NCBI GenBank assembly: GCA_016793445.1
Contig: JAEUME010000006.1
Location: 62,001 to 126,000 of the forward strand
Reading direction: 5' to 3'
Origin: Hyphomicrobium sp.
GTDB lineage: Bacteria; Pseudomonadota; Alphaproteobacteria; Rhizobiales; Hyphomicrobiaceae
Length of the DNA stretch: 64,000 nucleotides
The translations under genes and the position numbers were made by a program. The stretch's first letter is position 1. The number at the start of each line of letters is the position of its first letter. Below, piece after piece: positions 26,979 to 36,990 of this stretch. The notes under the pieces were generated by a model, which was not told where the DNA came from, searched no databases, and saw nothing but the letters and a program-made list of their open reading frames with translations.

Positions 26979-29294
26979 CTAGCCCGCAGCCGCGTGCTCG
27001 TAAATGTCTTCTTCCTGGGCGTTATGAATTCGCACCAGCGACTCTAGAGACTCGATCATGCGCTGTGCGTCCCTGATGAGATACCGGTCTGTATCCTCTA
27101 CCTTTAGTTCGTCCGAAAGCCGGGACAGCAGCCGCGCCAAATGCAGAATTTCGCGATGCGCCCGGCTCATCGCCGCGAGGCCGTGGCTATCATGCAAGTA
27201 CTTTGCAAGCCGCGGATAAATTCTGCCTTCGTCATCTCGCTCGTGCTCGACGATCTTCGTATTCACGATCGCTGAAGCCTCACGAATGAGCGCAACGGCG
27301 GATTCTGGCTTAGCATCGTCGAGCGCGTCGGCGATCTCGCGCAGACGATCGAGCGAAGCTTCCAGTGCATGATGCACTTGCTGCAGGGCCCGCGCTGCCG
27401 ATTGTTGCATAGAAGGGTGGCCTGGTTTCCAAGCCGGCCTCAGCGCACGCAAGGCGTTCAAGATGACGGCCACGTCGATCGCCTCCTGCGTCAACGCTCC
27501 AGCAACCGGCGCCAGGTAGCCGAAGGCTGCCGCAATCATGGCGATTCCCGACAAAGACAGTCCGGCAAGGATGCTCTGAAGGGCGATGCGATGCGCGCGG
27601 CGCGCAATTGCAACGGCCTCCCCGACGCGATCCAGGCGGTCCACGAGAATGACCACGTCGGCAGCCTCCGACGACGCGCTTGCGCCACGGGCACCCATCG
27701 CGATCCCGACATCGGCTGCCGCGAGGGCCGGCGCATCGTTGATACCGTCGCCCACCATCAGCGTCGGGTGCTGCCGCTGCTCGAAGGCAACGGCATCGAC
27801 CTTGTCGGAGGGCTCACGATCGGCGAGCACCGCATCGAGATCAAGCGCCGACCCGATCGTCTCAGCCGAATCCGCACGGTCTCCCGTCACCATCACGATC
27901 CGCCGGATACCGGTGGTGCGCAGGGATTGGATCGCTCGCGGCGTCTCGCGGCGCAGTTCGTCCCCGAGCAGAATGGCCCCTAACACATGTCCGTCGACCG
28001 AAACGAAGACTGTGAGTGCTGACCGCCACGAAGCGCGCCGGAGCGCCCGCACGGCCCACGCCTGCGGGCGTCCAGGCCCCCAAACAAGATGATGTGATCC
28101 AGCTTTGATCTTACGCCCACCAATGATCCCCTCAAGTCCCGATCCCATGGTCTCGCGAACCTGCTCGGGAACATCGAGGCGCAGCCCCCTGGCCACGGCA
28201 GCCGAAACGATCGCAGCCGCTACGACATGTTGCGACGCCTGTTCGAGAGATGCGGCGAGCCTCAGAACTTCGTCCGGATCTTCCCCCGGCGCCGTCTCTA
28301 TGGCGACGAGACGGGCCCCACCCACGGTAAGCGTGCCGGTCTTGTCAAACATCACGGTATGCGTGCGCGCCAGTGCCTCCAGCGGTCCACCACCTTTAAT
28401 GAGAATGCCGAGCCGGGCTGCCTGGGATACACCAGCAATGAAGGCGACCGGCGCCGCCAGGATCAGCGGGCACGGGGTAGAGGCGACAAGAACGGCCAAA
28501 CCTCGGACAGGATCGCCTGAAAACCACCACGCCGCCCCCGCGAGCACGAGTGTGACAGGTAACAGAAGCAGCGCGTAGCGATCTGCGAGACGTATGAACG
28601 GCGACTTCGTGGTTTGCGCCGCCGTCACCAGCCGAATGATACCGGCATACGTGCTTTCACCGGCAGTCGCGTTGGCCTTCATCTCGAACGTGGCGCCCGC
28701 GTTTATCGTACCGCTCCGGACCAGATCGCCTATGCTGCGGGTGACGGGGACCGGCTCGCCTGTCAAGGCCGCCTCATCAAGCGTTGCACTTTCTGCAGCA
28801 ATGATCCCGTCGACAGGAACCACCTCGCCGGCACGAACGACGAGCTTGTCCCCGATCCCGACTTTATCAATCGGAACGTCTTCTAAGATCTCTCCACGAC
28901 GGCGGTGAGCTAAGCGGGGTGCGCGATCGACGAGTGACTTGAGATCCCGTTCCGCACGCGAAACGGCAAAGTCTTCGAGGAGATTACCCCCCGCGTACAT
29001 AACCGCGATGACCACACCCGCGAGCGGTTCACCCAGCAGCAGAGCCGCCGACATCGACACGAACGCAACAGCATCAACTCCGAGACTGCCGGCAAGAAGA
29101 TCGCGCCAAATCGATACGGCCAAGCCGATGATAACCGGTATCGTAGCGATGGCCCAAAGACGATGGGCCCAAACCTCAGCACCGTCGATCCAGAGCAGAA
29201 GACCGAGCGAAAGCCCTCCGATGGCTATGACGAAGAGACTTCTCTTCACCACGCGGTCAGAGAGGAGAGCGTCCGGTTCGTAATCGTTAGCCAT
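26979..29294 (-). CDS. Heavy-metal P1B-type ATPase with C-terminal hemerythrin-like domain
   Basis: A 771-residue protein from ATG 29294 (GGAAGGA upstream; TTG 29321 is a poorer start). It contains the P-type ATPase core: actuator TLDEAALTGEPVPV, ion-binding helix STPCPLILAAPVAF, phosphorylation motif MFDKTGTLTVGGA, and VGDGINDAPALAAADVGIAMG near the hinge. No N-terminal metal-binding HMA domain is present. After the last membrane segment, about 145 residues (QQVHHALEASLDRL, KIVEHERDDEGRIYPRL, RAHREILHLARLL, RIHNAQEEDIYEH) form a His/Glu-rich four-helix pattern like hemerythrin HHE domains. The TPCP motif does not fix the metal. Confidence 0.9.
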   Translation of the reverse strand: MANDYEPDALLSDRVVKRSLFVIAIGGLSLGLLLWIDGAEVWAHRLWAIATIPVIIGLAVSIWRDLLAGSLGVDAVAFVSMSAALLLGEPLAGVVIAVMYAGGNLLEDFAVSRAERDLKSLVDRAPRLAHRRRGEILEDVPIDKVGIGDKLVVRAGEVVPVDGIIAAESATLDEAALTGEPVPVTRSIGDLVRSGTINAGATFEMKANATAGESTYAGIIRLVTAAQTTKSPFIRLADRYALLLLPVTLVLAGAAWWFSGDPVRGLAVLVASTPCPLILAAPVAFIAGVSQAARLGILIKGGGPLEALARTHTVMFDKTGTLTVGGARLVAIETAPGEDPDEVLRLAASLEQASQHVVAAAIVSAAVARGLRLDVPEQVRETMGSGLEGIIGGRKIKAGSHHLVWGPGRPQAWAVRALRRASWRSALTVFVSVDGHVLGAILLGDELRRETPRAIQSLRTTGIRRIVMVTGDRADSAETIGSALDLDAVLADREPSDKVDAVAFEQRQHPTLMVGDGINDAPALAAADVGIAMGARGASASSEAADVVILVDRLDRVGEAVAIARRAHRIALQSILAGLSLSGIAMIAAAFGYLAPVAGALTQEAIDVAVILNALRALRPAWKPGHPSMQQSAARALQQVHHALEASLDRLREIADALDDAKPESAVALIREASAIVNTKIVEHERDDEGRIYPRLAKYLHDSHGLAAMSRAHREILHLARLLSRLSDELKVEDTDRYLIRDAQRMIESLESLVRIHNAQEEDIYEHAAAG

Positions 29295-29374
29295 GCCCGC
29301 AGTCCTTCCGAACGAAGTCAATCCGCTCGATCAGGCGGTTATGGCTGCCCTCATGCGGTGTCGCAACAGCCTTG

Positions 29375-29518
29375 AGCTGCCCCTGGTTCCGTGGACACCT
29401 AAGTTAAGGTAATCGCATCCGCAGACAACCGGGCTCAGAAAGCCGAGCGTCGAGCGACGACGTCGCGGATTGTAGAACCGCTAGATGTAGTCGAACACGT
29501 CGACCCTTGCAGCGTCGC
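29375..29518 (-). mobile_element. IS3-family insertion sequence remnant (transposase C-terminus and end)
   Basis: Read on the minus strand from 29518, the frame gives RDAARVDVFDYI, a TAG stop (bases 29481-29483), then RFYNPRRRRSTLGFLSPVV. This is the C-terminal signature of IS3-family OrfB (FDYIExFYNxxRRHSxLGxLSP) with the Glu codon changed to TAG. Sequence toward 29375 (ends CCGTGGACACC and TGAGCTGCCC) looks like the terminal repeat of such an element. Only about 145 bases survive, so it is inactive. Confidence 0.7.
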
Positions 29519-29822
29519 GCGTTGGTGACGAGTTCAGCCGTCGTGCCGCATTCCCTCTATTGACATAACGCAATCGAATGAGAGCGCATGATCACCCGCC
29601 GAAACAGATCGCCGACGCATCGTGAAAAAGAGACTCTCTTGCACGTCTTCGCACTTTGCCGATCTTGAGCAACAAATTTGCATGGCGGCAATTCAGAAAG
29701 TTTGGCCCGGTCCTGTAGAGCTTCCATCAGGTGCGTCATCTTTCGATGGCGCTTCGTTCTCTTGAGTCATACGATGCGGATGTTGGGAAACGGATCACGT
29801 ATAACCTTCAGGATATCATCGG

Positions 29823-30863
29823 ATGAGTCGACTTATCAGCCGGGTTCTCGGCGCCTCTATTTTTTTGATTGTAGCTGTATTCGGTTGGGCTAATGCCCAG
29901 CAGGGCGCGGGGCCATTTGTATTGCACTCGGGCAAAGTCATTACAACGATGTTCACCAATGAGTTCGGCAGAGACGCAGATGCGAGAACAGAGATCGTCT
30001 CCGTCAGTCCTGAGATTGTCAGTCTTCAATATAGCAGCACGCGCGGGCTGTTCACCCGTCGTGACATTCTCGTCCGCGACCGCCAGTCTGCGCGCACCTA
30101 TGTACTGGGCTACTCTGCGAGGATGCCAACGGTAATTCCGGGATCAACGTCTCTTGGGATTTCTTCGGCCGTCCTTCAGGAACTGAGATCGAACGGGAGA
30201 GCGCCTCTCACTCTGATCTACTCTGAAAACCTCGACCGGATTGATTGCAATCTAACAACGACTGCGGTTGATACTAGGGTTCCTTTGATCGTCGAGGATC
30301 GAATTTTCGACGTTCCAACTGTTCAGGCGCGGGTTAATTGCGCGTCGGGCAATCGCACCGGCACCGGGCAGTTTATCGTTGCCAACGATGTCAATAATCC
30401 AGTGCTGATTGAATCGACGTTAAACTTCAGCTGGGAGCAGAGGCCGAGAACCAATCGGGTAACACGGGTCGTAGCCGGTCTTGGTCTGCAAGCTGAGATG
30501 AGACACGCACTTGAAACGCTAGGCACCTACGACGTTTATGGGCTGTTGTTTGATTTCGATAGTGCTCAGCTCCGACCCGAGACCGCACAGCTTGTTCGCG
30601 AAATCGCCACCATGCTGCAACAGAATCCGAACTGGACAATCCTTATCGCCGGCCATACGGACTCGATAGGGGGCGCTGAGTACAACATGCGGCTCTCTGA
30701 ACGGCGCGCGGAATCTGTCAAGCAGGCTCTCATCAGCAACGGCGTTGCCGCTAGTCGCTTACAATCGGTAGGCCATGGCATGTCCAAGCCCAAGGCCGAT
30801 AATTCAACCCTCGCCGGACGAGCCATCAACCGTCGCGTCGAATTTCGCCGAACGGATCGCTGA
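29823..30863 (+). CDS. OmpA-family peptidoglycan-binding protein
   Basis: A 346-residue exported protein: an N-terminal signal peptide (ILGASIFLIVAVFGWANA-like, residues 5-25), a middle beta-rich region of unknown fold, and a C-terminal OmpA domain of about 110 residues. The latter has DFDSAQLRPETAQLV, IAGHTDSIGGAEYNMRLSERRA and the final GRAINRRVEF, the Asp/Arg pair that binds diaminopimelate of peptidoglycan. It lacks an obvious eight-strand N-terminal porin barrel. It stands alone; a hairpin follows it. Confidence 0.85.
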   Translation: MSRLISRVLGASIFLIVAVFGWANAQQGAGPFVLHSGKVITTMFTNEFGRDADARTEIVSVSPEIVSLQYSSTRGLFTRRDILVRDRQSARTYVLGYSARMPTVIPGSTSLGISSAVLQELRSNGRAPLTLIYSENLDRIDCNLTTTAVDTRVPLIVEDRIFDVPTVQARVNCASGNRTGTGQFIVANDVNNPVLIESTLNFSWEQRPRTNRVTRVVAGLGLQAEMRHALETLGTYDVYGLLFDFDSAQLRPETAQLVREIATMLQQNPNWTILIAGHTDSIGGAEYNMRLSERRAESVKQALISNGVAASRLQSVGHGMSKPKADNSTLAGRAINRRVEFRRTDR

Positions 30864-30993
30864 GGAAGCTTTTGAATGCGCCTGTCGCACTCATCCTAAT
30901 CTTCGACTTCGCATCTATTCCGCGGAACAAGACGATCAACCCATGGCCCCACGCCGCGACTTGAAATGTTTGCCATAGACGAGACACCGCGCA

Positions 30994-31025
30994 GGAGCGC
31001 GCCTCGATAACGTAAGGCGCGCTCC
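30994..31025. terminator. Hairpin between convergent ompA-like and alkylsulfatase genes
   Basis: GGAGCGCGCCT (30994-31004) and AGGCGCGCTCC (31015-31025) form a perfect 11-bp stem with a 10-base loop. It lies between two convergent genes. No clear T tract on either side, so it may work as a bidirectional block or mRNA-end stabiliser. Confidence 0.55.
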
Positions 31026-31069
31026 GCAATTCTTGGCTCTCGGACGCTGTCGCACCGGTCCGTAGGCAA

Positions 31070-33172
31070 TTATTCCGGGATGATCTTTTCCGGAACCGCT
31101 TCGTAGGCATCTGTGTGCGTCATGGCGGTTGCCGTCAGTTTTGTGCCTGGCATGATTTCAAATCGCGGATCGAAATCGACCATGGTGGCAGCCAGCTTCT
31201 TCAGAATGCTGACGTCTCCCTCCACCTTCGCGGTTCCTTCGGCGATCTGGGTTTCGAGCGTCTTGGCCCCCATCATGGTCTGCACGAGGTCGGAGCGATT
31301 GATCGTCAGCGTCAAGTCCGCGTTCTTGGCCTCGAAGCCGGCGATATTCGTCAGGGTCTCGTTTTCCAGTTCAATGATGAACTTCTCGCCGTTGTCGGGT
31401 GTGATGAGATTGATGGTGAAGCGCATCCCTTCCGCTTTGCGTCCATCCATACGAATTGCGAGGAAATTCAAGAACAGCTCCGTCGACATGGCGCGGATCA
31501 CGTCGGGCGAGGTTGTCGAGGCCGTTTCACCCTGCGGGATGCCCGTCCTCAGCTCGTAGGCGCCGGCCAGGAAGCTGTTGCGCAGACCGGGGTTTTCCTG
31601 CTGGTAGCCCAATTGTTCGAAGACGTCCGCGAGCAGGCCCTTGGCGTCTGCGTTGTTGGGCTGCGCCTGAACGAGCTTATTCAGGATTTCGGAGGCCAGA
31701 AGATACTGCCCCTCGTCATGCAACTGCCGCCCGCGCGCCAGAATTTTTTCCGCGCCCCCCATCATCTCGACGTAGAGCGGCGCGGAATCAGCGGGCGAGA
31801 GCGGAACGAGCGTTGCGGGATTGCAATCCCAGAAGCCCAGGTAGCGCTGGATGACGCCGCGAGCGTTGTGCTCGGGAGATCCGTGATATCCACGGCAGTG
31901 CCATGCCTGCTGAAGGCTCTTGGGCAACTCATAGACGTTATGCACCTGGTTGATGGTGACGCCCTGGTTGGCGTAATGCAGGACCTGATTATTCATATTG
32001 GCGTAGAGGTCGCGCTGCTGCCGCAGCACCTCCTGGATGCGCGTATTGCCCCAGCGCGGCCAGTGGTGCGAAGCAAACATTACCTCGGCCTCGAGGCCGA
32101 AGCGATAGAGGGACTCGCCGATGTACTTCGACCAATTCAGGGGATCGCGAACGGGCGCCCCGCGCAGCGTGTAGATGTTGTGCAGGGACGCGACAACGTT
32201 TTCAGCCATCCATAGCGCTTTCATCTCGGGGATGTACGTATTCATTTCCCGTGGCGCTTCGGTATTGGGCGTATTCTGAAAGATCATTTTCACGCCATCG
32301 ACGTCGATCTCCTCGATCGGGGCGGAAACATAGCGGGTGGGGGCAATCAAACCGACAGCGCCAGAGGATGTCCCCTGGCCCAGGCCCTGACCGACATAGC
32401 CATAGGGGCTCGCGGGGAGCAGCAGGCCGTATTGATAGAAGAGGCGCCGGTTCATGGCATTGCCGGCGTAGACATTTTCCGAAATGGTGAACTGCATGAA
32501 ATCAATCGGAGCGATGACAGGGACCTTGCCCGATTGCACGTCCGCCTCGTCGACGATGGCCCTGACGCCGCCCCAATGGTCGGCATGGGTGTGGGAGTAG
32601 ATCACCGCCGAGACGGGCAGGTCCTTCCCCACGTGTTTTTGAAAAAGCTTCCACGCCGCACGGACCGGCTCTGCCGATATGAGAGGATCAAAGACGATCC
32701 ATCCGGTTTTCCCGCGCACAAACGTGATATCCGAAAGATCGAACCCCCGAACCTGATAGATGCCCGGGATGACTTCATAAAGCCCGTAGTTGTTATTCAA
32801 CTTCGACTGCCGCAGCAGCGAGGGGTGGATGCTGTCGAACTCATCCTTCTCATTGAGGAACTGGAAACGCTTCATGTCCCAGGCAACACCGCCGGAGTCC
32901 GCCGGAATCTGCAGTTCCTCCATCGGTGCAATGAGGCCCCTGCTCTGCTCCTCGAAATCACGCTTGTCGGAAAAGGGGAGACTGGCCGCGGCCTTGCGGA
33001 GGATGTCCAGCGTGAACTTCGATGGAGCCTTGCCCTGGGGATGAAAATGCCCGGGATGGGGAGGTGCCGGCTCAGCGAGAGCAGCGGTGGTCTCCATTAG
33101 AGCTCGACCGCTGATGGCGAACGCAGCACCTGCGGCCGGAATTGAGCCGATAAAGTCACGCCTCGTTGTCAT
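31070..33172 (-). CDS. Tat-exported alkyl sulfatase (SdsA1/BDS1-type metallo-beta-lactamase fold)
   Basis: A 700-residue periplasmic enzyme with twin-arginine signal TTRRDFIGSIPAAG. The N-terminal half is a metallo-beta-lactamase domain with the zinc motif HTHADHWGG; a dimerisation helical domain follows, and the last about 120 residues form an SCP2-like substrate-recruiting domain (MMGAKTLETQIAEGTAKVEGD). It would hydrolyse sulfate esters of primary or secondary alkyl alcohols such as dodecyl sulfate. ATG 33172 puts the RR pair near the N-terminus; a GTG two codons earlier is possible. It is divergent from a LysR gene that likely controls it. Confidence 0.92.
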   Translation of the reverse strand: MTTRRDFIGSIPAAGAAFAISGRALMETTAALAEPAPPHPGHFHPQGKAPSKFTLDILRKAAASLPFSDKRDFEEQSRGLIAPMEELQIPADSGGVAWDMKRFQFLNEKDEFDSIHPSLLRQSKLNNNYGLYEVIPGIYQVRGFDLSDITFVRGKTGWIVFDPLISAEPVRAAWKLFQKHVGKDLPVSAVIYSHTHADHWGGVRAIVDEADVQSGKVPVIAPIDFMQFTISENVYAGNAMNRRLFYQYGLLLPASPYGYVGQGLGQGTSSGAVGLIAPTRYVSAPIEEIDVDGVKMIFQNTPNTEAPREMNTYIPEMKALWMAENVVASLHNIYTLRGAPVRDPLNWSKYIGESLYRFGLEAEVMFASHHWPRWGNTRIQEVLRQQRDLYANMNNQVLHYANQGVTINQVHNVYELPKSLQQAWHCRGYHGSPEHNARGVIQRYLGFWDCNPATLVPLSPADSAPLYVEMMGGAEKILARGRQLHDEGQYLLASEILNKLVQAQPNNADAKGLLADVFEQLGYQQENPGLRNSFLAGAYELRTGIPQGETASTTSPDVIRAMSTELFLNFLAIRMDGRKAEGMRFTINLITPDNGEKFIIELENETLTNIAGFEAKNADLTLTINRSDLVQTMMGAKTLETQIAEGTAKVEGDVSILKKLAATMVDFDPRFEIMPGTKLTATAMTHTDAYEAVPEKIIPE

Positions 33173-33212
33173 TTTCACATCCCCAAAACTGTGCTTCGAA
33201 TTTTATCAAGCA

Positions 33213-33231
33213 TTATGCGCAGGTTGCGTAA
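33213..33231. promoter_or_regulatory. Candidate LysR-type dyad (T-N11-A-like)
   Basis: TTATGCGCAGGTTGCGTAA has partial dyad symmetry (TTAxGC ... GCxTAA) and lies about 40 bases upstream of the alkylsulfatase start in the divergent intergenic region, where a LysR regulator would bind. Confidence 0.35.
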
Positions 33232-33372
33232 GTGCCGGCGCTTCGCCCTGACTCGCCCTGCAATCATCTGCCCGATGATGGATGGGCTGTCATCTTGCAA
33301 AGGAACATGCCTAGCAAATTTTGCGCTTGAATTATGTCGCGAGTAACGCGCATAGCCTTTTATGGAGGCTGC

Positions 33373-33411
33373 AATTCAAATCTTTGCGCATCTCGATGCA
33401 GAAATTGAATT
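33373..33411. promoter_or_regulatory. Inverted repeat abutting the LysR start codon
   Basis: AATTCAA (33373-33379) and TTGAATT (33405-33411) form an inverted repeat with 25 bases between, ending exactly before the ATG of the LysR gene. It could be an autoregulatory operator or part of the leader. Confidence 0.3.
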
Positions 33412-34374
33412 ATGATTGAACTTCTCGAATACGCGCGCGCCCTGAGCGCTCACCGCAATTTTGCCCGCGCTGCAAAACAGCTGGGCATCTCGCAGCCGAC
33501 ATTGACGCGAGCGATCCAGGAACTCGAAGCCCAGTTGGGCGCCAAGCTGTTCGACCGTACCCGGCGTGGGGTGTTCCCGACTGCGATCGGCGAAGTCGTT
33601 ATCGAAGGCGCGCGCCGGGTGTCTCGCTGCGTAGAAGATCTCAAGAAGGAAATCCGTTCGTTCGAGGGGATGGAAAGAGCGGAACTGAAAGTCGGGGTCG
33701 GGCCACTTGTTGCACAGACATGGATGCCGGACGCAGTCATCGCGATGCTTGCAAAGTACCCGTCTATCGAGGTTCACGTCTCGACTTACGAATGGTGGGA
33801 ATTGGCCCCACAACTGCTCAATCACCACTGCGAACTTGTCGTCGGTGAAATCACTCCAGACATTAAGCGTCACAGCGAAATCGCACTCCATCCGCTGCCG
33901 CAGCGCCCCTTGCGTTTCTTCTGCCGATCAGGACACCCGCTTACGCGCCTGAAGAACCCGACGATTGCTCAAATCGGCGCATATCCCATGGCGAGCACCA
34001 AATTCCCGTTGCGCGCCGCAGAGCATTTTGGCGGCACCCGAGCCCTGGGCAGGCTCGCGCCCAATGGCATGTACTTCGAGCCGCAGATTTCCTGTCAAAC
34101 CTTTGATGTGTGCCTTCGCATCATCAAGGCAACCGACAACATCGGGATCGCCCCTCTCGCGCAACTGACGCGACTTGACTTGAATGAGAGCTTTTTCGTC
34201 ATTCCTTTCGATGCTGCAAGCTTGCGGACGAACTACGGAGTGATGCATCTGCGCGACCGCTCGTTGAGCCCGAGTGCCCAAGCCTTCGTGGACCAAGCCT
34301 TGGATATGGAGCAAGCCTACTTCGAACCAACTCAGTTCGAACATGCGCCAGCGAGCAAGCGGCGCGGCCGATGA
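33412..34374 (+). CDS. LysR-family transcriptional regulator
   Basis: A 320-residue regulator. The N-terminal winged helix-turn-helix spans residues 2-60 with AAKQLGISQPTLTRAIQELE and LFDRTRRGVFPTAIG. The co-inducer domain contains LKVGVGPLVAQTWMPDAV and continues to about residue 300. It is divergently placed 240 bases from the alkylsulfatase gene, so it probably regulates it in response to a sulfate ester or product. No clear ribosome binding site precedes the ATG. Confidence 0.92.
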   Translation: MIELLEYARALSAHRNFARAAKQLGISQPTLTRAIQELEAQLGAKLFDRTRRGVFPTAIGEVVIEGARRVSRCVEDLKKEIRSFEGMERAELKVGVGPLVAQTWMPDAVIAMLAKYPSIEVHVSTYEWWELAPQLLNHHCELVVGEITPDIKRHSEIALHPLPQRPLRFFCRSGHPLTRLKNPTIAQIGAYPMASTKFPLRAAEHFGGTRALGRLAPNGMYFEPQISCQTFDVCLRIIKATDNIGIAPLAQLTRLDLNESFFVIPFDAASLRTNYGVMHLRDRSLSPSAQAFVDQALDMEQAYFEPTQFEHAPASKRRGR

Positions 34375-34605
34375 AACGCAGGACGGCCGATCACACATCG
34401 CGCAGATAAGAAATTACACATCCACCAAGACGACCCGCGCCAATTCGAAATCAATTTCCAAACGTTGTCATGCCGCCATTCGGGGTGGCCACGCATGAAG
34501 ATTAAGGTTTGTGTGGCAGGGAAGCAACGTGTGGAATCCTTGCCGCCGTATATAAAGATAGAATGGCATTGGATGGCTGTTTCGGTCGGCGTCAAAGGTG
34601 GGCAA

Positions 34606-35493
34606 ATGAGAATAGCAAAATCAGCAGCAACGGCTCTGGTGATGCTGCTTGCTCTTGGCAGCGTGGCAATTGCCAATGATCTCAAGTCCAACGAGGCGGC
34701 ATCAACCGGCTCCCCGGATACTTGGAGTTTGTCGTTTACAACCTACACTTGGCTGCCGTGGATTTCGGGAGATCTTACCGTCAAGGGCCGCTCTTTCGAC
34801 GTCGACGTTTCCGCAGGGCAGGTGCTGGATGCGCTGGACTGGTCGGGCATACCGGCATGGTTCAGCTATGCCGAAGCCAGAAACGGCCGCATCGGTCTGT
34901 TCAACGACATCGCCTATTCGAAACTGACCGCTTCACGCGATTTTGCCAAAACCGGCCCCGGCGGCGCGCTTTCGCTGTCTGGCAATCTTGGAGCCGACTA
35001 CGAGCAGACCGTTATTGAACAGGGCGGCGCCTATGAAGTCTGGTCAGACGATGCCGCGGGTCACGGCGGCACTGCCGTCGATTTGCTTGCGGGTGGCCGC
35101 TATTGGAACCAGAAGGCGACGGTTTCGGCCGACCTGTCGGCGACGTTAAATCTGGACCGCCTTACGGTCGAAGGAAACCGCGTATTTGCCCGCTCGGGGT
35201 CTGTGGACTGGTTTGATCCCTTCATCGGCGCACGGCTTCGACAGCAGATAGCACCGGGGCACAGTCTTTTGCTGCGCGGCGACGTTGGTGGTTTCGACGT
35301 CGGCAGCGACTTAACATGGCAGGTGATCGCCAGCTACAATTTCGAACTGTGCCTCATGAATGGCCACGCTCTGGATGGATACATCGGGTATCGTGCATTG
35401 TCCGTCGACTATTCGCAAGGATCCGGAACGAACCGCTACGTGTTCGACAACATTCTCCAAGGCCCGGTCATCGGCGCCACGTTGCATTTTTGA
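34606..35493 (+). CDS. Outer-membrane beta-barrel-like protein, unknown
   Basis: A 295-residue exported protein. The ATG at 34606 directly precedes a signal peptide (MRIAKSAATALVMLLALGSV, cleaved after AIA); the frame is open to 34465 but without signal character. The mature chain alternates polar and aromatic residues in strands (LSFTTYTWLPWISGDLTVKG, YSKLTASRDFA), contains FDPFIGARLRQQIAPGHSL and ends in a C-terminal aromatic residue (GATLHF), the hallmark of outer-membrane barrels. Substrate or role unknown. Confidence 0.75.
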   Translation: MRIAKSAATALVMLLALGSVAIANDLKSNEAASTGSPDTWSLSFTTYTWLPWISGDLTVKGRSFDVDVSAGQVLDALDWSGIPAWFSYAEARNGRIGLFNDIAYSKLTASRDFAKTGPGGALSLSGNLGADYEQTVIEQGGAYEVWSDDAAGHGGTAVDLLAGGRYWNQKATVSADLSATLNLDRLTVEGNRVFARSGSVDWFDPFIGARLRQQIAPGHSLLLRGDVGGFDVGSDLTWQVIASYNFELCLMNGHALDGYIGYRALSVDYSQGSGTNRYVFDNILQGPVIGATLHF

Positions 35494-35634
35494 GTCCCTC
35501 CGCGCCGATCACGATCGGCCACGAACGGGATCAATCCGTTACCCCGAATATCGGTGCGCTCCACTCGTTAACGCGAGCGAAGGATCCACCTTCGACCTTC
35601 CTGAAATCCGCGGCCATTTCCTGTCGGCCGTAAA

Positions 35635-36986
<1,352 letters not shown>

Positions 36987-36990
<4 letters not shown>

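Noticed and set aside
31115-32215. Open frame of 366 codons on the + strand
   Set aside because: Antisense to the alkylsulfatase gene; no start signal or family resemblance.
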